From assembly GCA_027886185.1 (NCBI GenBank), contig WOAB01000619.1, positions 5,952,001 to 6,016,000 of the forward strand: 64,000 bases of DNA, written 5' to 3'. A model generated the notes under the pieces. That model was not told where the DNA came from. It saw only the letters and a program-made list of their open reading frames with translations, and did no database searches. This DNA is from Rheum nobile (taxonomy: Eukaryota; Streptophyta; Magnoliopsida; Caryophyllales; Polygonaceae). This document shows, one piece after another, positions 55,665 to 64,000 of this stretch. The translations under genes and the position numbers were made by a program. The first letter of the stretch is position 1. The number at the start of each line of letters is the position of its first letter.

Positions 55665-56949
55665 CACTAAGAAAAGCAGAAAAGCTTCATAAATTAACAT
55701 TCAAACTTGTCAAAACCAAAAACGCATATTTGGCTTATTACAAAGGAGCTCCAACCTTGCTCCAATTTTGTGCAATAAAGTCATTCTTTGAAACCTTGCT
55801 CCAACTCTGTGCAATAAAGTCATTCTTTGATATATATATATGCCCTAAATACTCATACTAATCCAAATATACAAAAAATTCCATCGTGAACTCAAAAAGG
55901 GAAATTCCATCAGGAACTCAAAAAAAAGAGTTTAGGTAGACGCCACCAAGTTTTGGCAAAATACATCAAAATGTATGGCTCTAATCTAATGGTTACTTGG
56001 GACAACTTATTCTGTTTGAGACGTCCGAATAGACGGAGGAACGACAGGAGGATCATTACTTGTCCCAATGGCTAGAAGGGCTCACAAATCATCTTTATAT
56101 GCCGGGAGACCCCAGTCAATAAATTATCGTATCCTTCAAACAATTATATTCAGACGTTGTGACAGAAAATAATAAATAAACAATGATACAAAACAACACC
56201 ATATCAAGAATACAAAATTAACTTACCCGAGAAGAATCAACATGAGCGGGAGCTGGACGAGTATCCCAATGAGGCTGATGTTCGACATTCTGATGCAAGT
56301 AAGGATGACTCCGGGGCCTAAACGAGTTTATGTATTTGTCATCCATGTCCCATGCATTTGTCACCTTTTTAAGTCGTCACATATCGCTATACATGTATTT
56401 ATTGCATATAAAATTATTAAAAAAAGAACTTATAATGAGCAATAGAAGTTATGAAATAAATCATTGCATAATACATGCCAATATGCCATTCAAGTATGGA
56501 TATGACGATTTTGTTTCTCCAAGTCGCTACAAATGAAGTCCAGTGATACCTTTAAACGATTTATTTTGACTTGACGAACTAAACAACACTTGGTCAAATC
56601 TTGAAGTTCAAACTAATTAATTTTAACAATAATTATAAATACAGTTTTTCGAATCTATGGTTTAAATGTATATGTTAAGTACTTTGTTTTGATAATAGTA
56701 TACGTATAGAAAATTTACATCATTCGAATAAAAAAATTCGGAACAATCATTATCAGCAGGGTTCATGATGAATGCGTACGATGAAGAACAAAAATTTAGA
56801 GAAATTTTGATGATAATGAATGAGAGAAGATAAGCTAGTATGAATATATAGAAAGAAAAACGATAAAAATATTCTATATATCCCGTTCAAGGCATCATAT
56901 CCAAAATTTGTCATTCAATGAAAATCTTGCCGTTAACGTTTAATTTTGA
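55663..56949. other. Interior of the foldback element, unassigned
   Basis: About 1.3 kb. Near 55745-55830 a 39-base segment with CTCCAACCTTGCTCCAA and CTGTGCAATAAAGTCATTCT is directly duplicated. The stretch 56226-56320 is less AT-rich and reads on the minus strand HPYLHQNVEHQPHWDTRPAP, a possible captured or transposase fragment that I do not recognise. Nothing else is supported. Confidence 0.4.
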
Positions 56950-57475
56950 ACATGTGTGCATGCGGAATGCGCATACATACGCAAATGTATGCGCACTGCA
57001 CATACATACGTGTATGTATGTGCAGTGCGCATGCGCAAGCGTATGTATGCGCATTGCGCATGCACACGCGTATGTATGCGCATACATATGCGTATAGTTT
57101 TCGAATGCGTAAACATATGTATACGCATTCCGCATACGTGGGTATAAATAATAAAAAGTTACGGGTGTGTTTAACAACACCATTTTTAAATAATAATAAA
57201 GTGAACATTTGTTTAAACTTACAAGATTTATACTTTAAAACTTGAACTTAAAATTTAACTTATTTTGAATTATAAAATAAATCAACAAAAAATATATATA
57301 TATAACTTGAGAACCGAAGGTTTACCCGGTTCTGAACCTCTAGTTTCGAACCTCCAGTTCTGGGTTTTGCCAAACCGAAACCGGATAAATGAGGTTTGTT
57401 CAGTTTTAGTTTTTTCCGGTTTCGAAACCAGAGGTTCTCCGATTTCACCGAACCGTGAGCCATCTTTACGTATCT

Positions 57476-58933
57476 CGTCCACGTCCATTTAGATTTTCGT
57501 TTTGACAAATGCCTTTATAGTTTTATTTTATTTTTGTCAATTTTTAAATATATTTTATATTAAAAAGTAGTTTTTTAAAATTAAAATTTAGGTGATATGA
57601 AACTGTAAAGAGAAAGAATAAGTAATTTTTGGGAAAAATGTAACTACTTTGACAAACAAACACTTATCAGTTAAATTTAAATTGCATATTAGATAATATT
57701 AATTATAGGTTGTCTCTATATTGATGACACATAATTTATACATATTTTAGGAGTCTAGTTGTATATTAGATTAGATTATTTTCATGCATATTTTATACTT
57801 TTTATAATTAATTTTGCATTATGATGATACGAGACTATTCGAGAAGAGGTCAAATACATGGAGACCGGTGAAACAAAGTTGCAAGATCATATAAAAGCCC
57901 ATGGTGGACTGTGGGCCGAATGGTGGACAGTGGGCCTACCGCACTTTGGTTTAACCAATTCACGTGCACAAAAGGAAGCGGCCCATAGGCTTTGAGCCGG
58001 CATGCAGGCCGAATAGTCAAATAATATTTTAAAATCCTATAATTTTCTTTCCACCCTAGCCAAACAACATTTACTTAAAATTTTTTTTTTCTATCATTTT
58101 CCTACCCTCTTTTACTATCTTTTTCTTTTCTTTTCAACGAACCTTTAGCCAAATAGACGGTAAATGAGAGATTACTTATAAGTAAACACATCACCCAAGT
58201 CAATGTTAGCAGAAAACCAGGGATATCAATGTTAGCAGAAAACCAGGACCAAATAGTCAATAGACACTCTAATGCATATCCCCATTAAAAAAGAGTGCTA
58301 TTTTACGCACCTCACTAATTTCTTTATACACCCGTATATAGACAATTATACCCTTATTAGATTTAGAAATTATCCTATATCCTAAATTCTAAACTCTAAA
58401 TCCTAAATCTTAAATTCTAAACCCTAAACTCTAAACCCTAAATCCTAAACTCTAAATCATAAACTCTAAACCCTAAAAAATTAGGAGATTGTAAAACATA
58501 TGAAGTTGTATTATATAAGAAATTGGAAGGTTTGAAATTTTGACATATAAAAGGATGAACATTTTAAAATAAATAGTAAATCTGTCGTATTTCTAAAAAT
58601 AGAGGTGTATAAAGAAATTATAGAGGTTTAAGTATATCGTCCTTTAAAAAATCAACCAAATATTTGAAGAGTCATTTGATTCCAGAGAATCTTCCTTCGT
58701 AGCCATTACTCATGGAGTCGTGCGTGCTGCGCTTTTGCTGACCCATCTACGAAGCCTAATAATTCAAAGTCAACACTTGACAAAAAAAGAAGAAATGCAT
58801 TTCCCTTTTCCTTTTCTTTGCAAGATTGATCTTGTCCTCGTTCCCACTATCCATCCACCGCTATTTAACTGAATCGGCGCCCTCTCTTCCCAAATGCCAA
58901 TAGTGCAGAGTAAGTAAGCGGAATTAGGTTAAA
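57476..58933. other. Intergenic region upstream of the phosphatase pseudogene
   Basis: AT-rich, without a supported gene. 58200-58250 holds a 24-base direct repeat (TCAATGTTAGCAGAAAACCA, twice). 58375-58480 holds degenerate telomere-like CCCTAAA/CTAAATC units. A TATTTAA at 58862-58868 lies about 70 bases before the ATG and could be the old TATA box. Confidence 0.55.
58379..58480. repeat. Degenerate interstitial telomere-like repeat
   Basis: About fourteen 7-bp units of the type CTAAACC, CTAAATC and CTAAACT, resembling the plant telomere unit CCCTAAA. Too diverged to be a functional telomere. Confidence 0.7.
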
Positions 58934-61835
58934 ATGGAAGCTTCAACTCTGCTGCCTCGCCCTGTTCACCGCTCGATTCGTCCTGTTTCCGGTGATTTTG
59001 CTTTCTTTGTTTCTACTTTGGTTGTTTCCGTCCTCCAAAACGCGGCGTTTTGCGAAGGAGGCAAAACCAGCAGTTTCGTCAGGAAGATGGAGAAGGCCAT
59101 TGATATGCCTCTCGATAGTGACGTCTTCTCTGTTCCTCCAGGCTTCAACTTCCCTCAGTAGGTTCCTCTCTCCTCCTCTTCCAATGAACCAATGAAACCC
59201 CCTCACTAGTCACAACTGATTATCCTAATTATTAATCAATCAATATTTTATTAGATCACCCAGTAATTTTACCTCCTGAAACCCATTACTTTATCAATAT
59301 TTGATTAATTTTTCCAGTTGATTACCAATGGCTTTCTTGAAATTATTTGCAAATTGATGCTTATTGAATTTGCTACTTCATTGAAATTTCTCTGGTTTTA
59401 CCCTTTTCCACTGATCTGAAAAGCACTAATTATTGGTATTGGTAATTTTAGAATGGTTGGGTTTCTGAACTTGGCTCTAGATAGTACAATATGACATGGG
59501 TATGGTTAAAATTATATGCAAATTGAATTGATTGCCTGAAAATGTCTGGGCTTACTGAGTTTTTATCTGTTTGCTTTTGGGGCGAAAAAACAGGTGCACA
59601 TAACACAAGGGGATCACGAGGGGAGAGCAATGATAGTATCATGGGTGACAATGAAAGAACCAGGCTCCAAAACGGTGTCGTATTGGAATGCAGGGGGAAA
59701 CAAAGAGAAGAAGAAAGTGGCAGACGGCAAAATCACAATCTACAAATTCTACACCTACAAATCTGGCTATATTCATCACTGTACTATAAGACACTTAGAG
59801 GTCAGGTCAGATCTATTTATCTTTCAGCTTCTAGAACATTGTAGCTCCCATTGATGAGCTTAAATTCATGAGTTTGTTCACATAATATTCTTGCAGTATA
59901 ATACTAAGTACTACTATAATGTTGGGTCTGGCCACAGCACAAGGACTTTCTGGTTCAAAACTCCTCCTGAAGTTGGACCTGATGTTCCTTACACGTTTGG
60001 CCTAATAGGCAAGTTTAATTGTATCTTATACATAGGCTTATACTTGGATGAAGTTTTTGTTTGAATTGTGTTAATTTTGGTGTTGCAGGGGATCTTGGCC
60101 AAAGTTTCGACTCGAACCAGACCATGACCCACTACGAAAAGAACCCATCAAAGGGGCAAGCTGTATTTTTCGTGGGCGACCTCTCGTATGCGGATAACTA
60201 CCCGAATCATAACAATGTGAGGTGGGATACTTGGGGAAGATTTGTAGAGAGAAGTACTGCTTATCAACCTTGGATTTGGACTACTGGGAACCATGAAATC
60301 GATTTTGCTCTTGAAATTGTTAGCTCTCTATAAATGCCTTTTACATTTAGTAACTTTCCTCTATGACTTGTTTTAGTTGGTCAACTTCTTCTGTTCATAG
60401 ATAAAAAATAGTGGAAAATATTGTGGTACAGCCGTAAAGGAGATCTCAGCTGAAATTTATTCACTTATTGCTGAGAAATGATTCCAGCCCCTGCTTCGAG
60501 CTCTTTTCGTGTGCTATCATGGATTCTTCATTTGTTGATCAGAAAGTGAGCTTTTGAATAATTGCAGGGAGAGAACAAGCCTTTTAAGCCGTTCAAGCAC
60601 CGTTATCCTACTCCATACAGAGCTTCAAACAGCACTGCTCCACTTTGGTACTCGATCAAGAGAGGCCCTGCTTACATCATAGTGTTATCTTCATATTCAG
60701 CTTATGGTAAAGCCCAAATGAGAAGCTCAATGTTAATGAATTCTGCTTTGGTGTAACCCGCTCATGATACGTTCCTTTTTTGCCCAGGCAAGTACACCCC
60801 ACAGTACAAATGGCTAGAAGAAGAGTTACCTAAGGTTAACAGGAGCGAGACTCCATGGCTGATTGTGCTCCTGCACTCTCCTTGGTACAACAGCTACAAC
60901 TACCATTACATGGAAGGCGAGAGCATGCGAGTGATGTGCGAGCCTTGGTTTGTCCAGTACAAGGTTGATATGGTGTTTGCGGGCATGCCTACGAGAGATC
61001 TGTAGGCTCACTTCTCAACTCATAACTCTGCTGAATCCATTCATTGTAGTTTTAAAACCAGTTCAATGCAAAATCTTAAGCTATCATGAGAAACCTATGA
61101 ATGGATTTGATATAGTGTTTGACTAATTTATGGGAAGATATGAAAAGAGAAATAAAGGAAGAGGAATGGAAAGAAGTTCATTTTTATATTATTGCTTGAA
61201 TTATATAACAGAAAGAAAAGGAAATAGGTGATATTAAGATACAAGTAGAGAGTATGTAAGAGGACAAATCCATCCCTATAATGGTTGAATTTACTCTATG
61301 CAAGGGGATTAAGTTTCACTGAAATTCAGTGAAGTCCTTAGTTTGACATGACTTCTTAAATTTGAAACTCTCATGTCTTATCCAAATTTGTCCCATATCA
61401 ACGGAATGCAGAAACGTATATCAAACATTGCGTACAACATCGTCAATGGCTTGTGCAAGCCGGTAATGGATAAATCGGCCCCAGTGTACATCACCATTGG
61501 TGATGGAGGGAATCTGGAAGGACTGGCAACCAAGTAAGGCTCTCTTATTTTTCCTTCCAACAATCAACACTTGTAGTATTTTTCTTGCTCTCTTTTGAAA
61601 CAAGAAAGTTTTGAGGTTTACTTTTTGTTAGGCTTTCACAGCATGACAAATCCATAGCCAGAGTACTCGGCGTTCAGAGAAGCAAGCTTTGGACACGCCG
61701 TACTCAAGATCAAGAACAGGATGCACACCTACTACGCATGGAATCGCAACCATGACGGGATTGTTGTGGAAGTCGATAAGATGTGGTTCTTCAACAGTCT
61801 GGCATCCAGTCGACGAGCTCGAGACTGGCGGATGA
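58934..61835 (+). pseudogene. Purple acid phosphatase pseudogene (secreted plant PAP type)
   Basis: Eight exons can be placed: 58934-59161, 59594-59800, 59897-60008, 60089-60302, 60568-60706, 60788-61001, 61412-61533 and 61642-61835. PAPs are secreted binuclear metal phosphatases releasing phosphate from organic esters. Exon 1 has an N-terminal hydrophobic stretch (FAFFVSTLVVSVLQ) and DMPLDSDVFSVPPGFNFPQ. Later exons give VHITQGDHEG, FGLIGDLGQSFDSN, FFVGDLSYADNYPN, TTGNHEIDFA, LLHSPWYNSYNYHYMEGE and YITIGDGGNLEG. Lesions: CAG to TAG as the last codon of exon 1 (59159-59161); a 7-base loss near 60984 removing the GHVH metal ligands; CAG to TAG at 61655-61657; a 2-base loss near 61797 before WHPVDE. 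Intron 3 has a GC donor. The gene is dead but young, as the rest of the frame is clean. Confidence 0.93.
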
Positions 61836-62020
61836 TTGATGTTTATGAAATTATGATGGAAAAGGGAAGTTTTTGAAGTTGTACTTGTTTACTTCATTTT
61901 TCATGTATTGGAAATTAAGAAATACGTGAGATTGAAGAGAAGCTAAGAGAAACAAAAAAGGAAAAAGATTCGCAGTATGTTGAAGTTAAAGTTCTAGGAT
62001 TTATCCCTCATAACAACCTG
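61836..62020. other. Downstream flank of the phosphatase pseudogene
   Basis: A likely former 3' UTR. No ORF and no clear polyadenylation signal could be selected. Confidence 0.4.
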
Positions 62021-62335
62021 TCAAAAACCGTCCCGTCCCGACCCGAAAATCACTGGGTCAAGAAGGATCCGAACCCAAACCCGAAGGGTCCGATCCGAAT
62101 AGTGAATTTGAGCTCCAGGGATCCTGTTATTTAATATATTTTATTTTATTTATATTAAATATTTAAAATAATTTATTAAATTATTATATATTATTAAATT
62201 TTTATATAATTATTTTATTAACTTAAAAATCATAAAAACATGGGCATCTTCGACCCACTGGGTCAATCCGAATCCGACCTGTCCGATCCGAAAGTTTTAA
62301 CGGACCCGAACCCGACCCGTCCGACACAGTTGATA
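62021..62335. repeat. CCCGACCCG-rich short element
   Basis: The two ends (62027-62110 and 62245-62330) are dense in CCCGACCC, GACCCGA and GGGTCCGATCCGAA, with an AT-rich centre. CACTGGGTCAA and ATCCGAA occur in both in the same orientation. This has the look of a small non-autonomous element; the class is not known. Confidence 0.5.
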
Positions 62336-63004
62336 GTCATTTGTAATCTTTGTATGTGCTTGATAACTAGTTTTTTCTTATAACTAAAAAATAAAGTACA
62401 GAATACATAGTACAAGATGTAGTCTTTTTGACTCCCTCAAGTATATGATGTTCAATTGTATTATCAGATATTGTATCACTAAATTACCACAAAAAGTTGG
62501 ACTTTCTTTTTAATACAGTATTAGAGACTAACAGTGCTCATATTTGAGCTTGACAATGACAATGTCAAGAGAGCATTAACGACCACAAATCAATCTCACT
62601 TGCAAACTATTGGCAATTTGTAGTAGTATGTTCTGCAAGACTGCAATTGTAATTTGTTCATATATGTGAGTCTTGGAGGAATGGAGGACATCTGGTGCCA
62701 TTTCTGCATACACAAATGATTATCTACTCCAAAATTAGGTCGATGATTAGTTCATTCAAGATGGATGCTCGTTTCATTCATAAAATTCAATCTCATATGT
62801 TCAAAGAGAGAGAAGTGATCATAATATATACCTTGCAAAGAATATGTCTTGTGTACAGAGATCTAGGGGTATGAACTCTTTTCAATCAAATTCAAATTCA
62901 ATCCAAATCCAAAGATGTTGATATGGTGAATGTGAGGCCAATCTTCCCCTATAACTACACGAAGACAAACCGTTCAAGTACAACTCCTTGAGGGATTGTA
63001 TTAG
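62336..63004. other. Unassigned AT-rich sequence
   Basis: No ORF, repeat or RNA gene is recognised here. Confidence 0.5.
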
Positions 63005-63927
63005 AGAAAAGTAGGTTCAAGTACATATAAGTAATATGGTAAATAGTAGGGAGTTTTATTAACCATTAGATTAAAGTAATCCAATGATAGAGATTTAACC
63101 ACATAATTTAAAATGTATTGTGAAGTAGGGAATCACATCTCACATCACACCTAAATCCCTTAATCAACCCTTTCTTTCTTTTTGGATATTTTTGTTAACC
63201 TATATCATGACCGATTTTCACCAAGCTTCACTGATTTTAGTTTAGTTCTCTCGATCTATTACAAACCTTCATGAGTGGTTTTCAAAATCTTATTAGTTTG
63301 GGTTTGTATGATGATTTTGATACGGAGTCGAAAATACACGTTTCAAAACACACCAACGATGAAATTTACAATCATGAACAACATGATGAAGTTCATGTTT
63401 TAGCGCCTGCAATTTCATTGGATGAAGGTTTGTTCGTTTTGCTTATGTTTTCTTTAAATGTTTAAGGATAAATCTCCAGTATAGACCGTTTTTTCTTTGA
63501 TGTTCTTCTTGTTCATTTCGAATTTTGTAGTTGTTCATTAGGTCACAAGGTATACGAACAATTCAGTTTACAATCATGTAGGTGTATGCACAATTTTCTT
63601 TATTTAGAATGCACCAAGAATGGATGTTACAATCATGTATCTTTGATTCTAAATTTTCTTTGTTCAAAATGTCATGTGTTCTTCATCTTGTTCATTTCGA
63701 ATTTGTAGTTGTTCATTAGGTCGTTATATAAATTTGTTCATCTTGTTCATGACAACAGTGTTTTCTTTATTGTTCATATTGTCTATTTCAAATTTAAAGT
63801 TGTTTATTTCGAATTTGAATAATGTATCTTTGATTCTAAATATTCTTTGTTCACAATGTTGTGTGTTTTTTATCTTGTTTATTTCAAATTGGTAGTTGTT
63901 CATTAGGTCGTTATATGAATTTGTTCA
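63005..63927. mobile_element. End of a DNA transposon related to 9237-10335
   Basis: TAGGTTCAAGTACATATAAG followed by ATGGTAAATAGTAGGGAG (63011-63055) matches, as reverse complement, the right end of the element at 10335 (TAGGTTGAAGTGCATATTAG, GGGTAAATAGTAAGGAG). The interior has many TTGTTCAT words, as in the first copy, and repeated TTCTTCTTGTTCATTTCGAA-like segments (near 63502, 63680 and 63765). The right end is not in the window. The ORF at 63271-63465 (MSGFQNLISLGLYDDFDTES) may be an exon of a carried or transposase gene, but I do not recognise it. Confidence 0.55.
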
Positions 63928-64000
63928 CACTAGTACAAATATTGCTATAGATAGCGAAATAATTCTAGCGGTTTTAAAAAACGCTATTAGTAAAGAACTC
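63928..64000 (+). mobile_element. CACTA (En/Spm) transposon terminus, runs off right edge
   Basis: CACTAGTACAAATATTGCTA is followed by subterminal words ATAGCG, TAGCGG and the inverted CGCTATT. CACTA ends with GCTA/TAGCG subterminal repeats are typical of this superfamily. It sits inside the element at 63005; only 73 bases are visible. Confidence 0.65.

Larger units (their letters stand above)
54105..57475. mobile_element. Foldback DNA transposon with GGAACCGG-rich ends (hAT-like?)
   Basis: The left 350 bases (from about CGGCACGGTTATGGAACCGG) and the right 500 bases (reverse complement of CGAAACCAGAGGTTCTCCG... through AACCGTGAGCC) are inverted copies. Both contain GGTTTCCGG/CCGGTTTCGG words, then TTAAACACACCC, then TTATTTATACCCACG, then a stretch of alternating ATGCGCATACATACGC. 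GGAACCGG-rich termini are seen in plant hAT elements, so hAT is a guess. Flanking ATCTT occurs on both sides but an exact 8-bp duplication was not resolved. No transposase is visible in the AT-rich interior. Confidence 0.6.

Noticed and set aside
55449..55700. Poly-Asp and poly-Met ORFs on the minus strand
   Set aside because: They are translations of the (CAT)n microsatellite at 55569-55662.
54329..57183. Cys/His/Tyr-rich ORFs on both strands that look like repeated CICMRTAHTY motifs
   Set aside because: They are translations of alternating ATGCGCATACATACGC sequence in the arms of the foldback element, open in several frames at once.
59152..59170. Rescue of phosphatase exon 1 by a donor at GTAGGT (59158)
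   Set aside because: Using that donor leaves exon 1 two bases into a codon, and exon 2, which starts at a codon boundary (GTG CAC), would be read out of frame.

Overview
This is nuclear DNA of a flowering plant, probably a eudicot. The evidence is the Ty3/gypsy and Ty1/copia (Sirevirus-type) LTR retrotransposons, primer sites matching plant initiator tRNA-Met and tRNA-Asp, a plant mobile domain (PMD) gene remnant, a plant-type purple acid phosphatase gene with plant-style introns, and a CACTA transposon end. I see no intact host protein-coding gene, no rRNA or tRNA gene and no CRISPR array. Boundaries were read by eye; LTR ends and target-site duplications (TSDs) are seen directly, while family names rest on motif recognition.

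Layout. (1) 1-8183 holds a minus-strand Ty3/gypsy element whose integrase runs off the left edge and is split by a solo LTR at 1120-2611 (TSD ACAAC). Its 5' LTR (6971-7838) also abuts the 3' end of a second, truncated copy. (2) 8184-11066 holds an inverted repeat and an AT-rich 41-bp tandem array, invaded by a DNA transposon and a foldback MITE. (3) 11195-51319 is a broken minus-strand PMD-type gene. One of its exons is split by a 38-kb retrotransposon nest (11461-49910).

The nest was built in layers. The base is a tandem array of four ~785-bp LTRs separated by three ~90-bp internal segments that hold little besides a primer site and a polypurine tract (TRIM-like, TSD GTAGA/GCAGA). Copia element B (13199-40592) sits in its second internal segment. 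B was itself hit by pol-less copia element D (19287-26363, TSD CTTTG) and gypsy element C (29148-38925, TSD CTTGG). Gypsy element A, also pol-less (41207-48843, TSD TCCAT/GCCAT), sits in the third LTR of the array. A solo LTR of the B family (47400-48515) sits in A's 3' LTR.

(4) 51450-57475 holds palindromes upstream of the PMD remnant, a solo LTR related to element C (51772-54087, perfect TSD ATGAC), and a 3.4-kb foldback DNA element with GGAACCGG-type ends. (5) 58934-61835 is a plus-strand purple acid phosphatase pseudogene with eight recognisable exons, two CAG-to-TAG stops and two frame-breaking deletions; one deletion removes the GHVH metal-ligand motif. (6) 61836-64000 holds a CCCGACCC-rich short element, the end of a DNA transposon related to the one at 9237, and a CACTA terminus running off the right edge.

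The elements interact as hosts and parasites, not as a pathway. A, D and the TRIM-like unit keep cis signals (LTR, primer site, polypurine tract), and A and D also keep gag, but all three lack reverse transcriptase and integrase. They must have moved with enzymes supplied by other copies. A recurring GC dyad (CCGCGATCGCGG) flanks the TATA box in LTRs of two different gypsy families and recurs in the gag linker of A; it is the least expected shared signal here.
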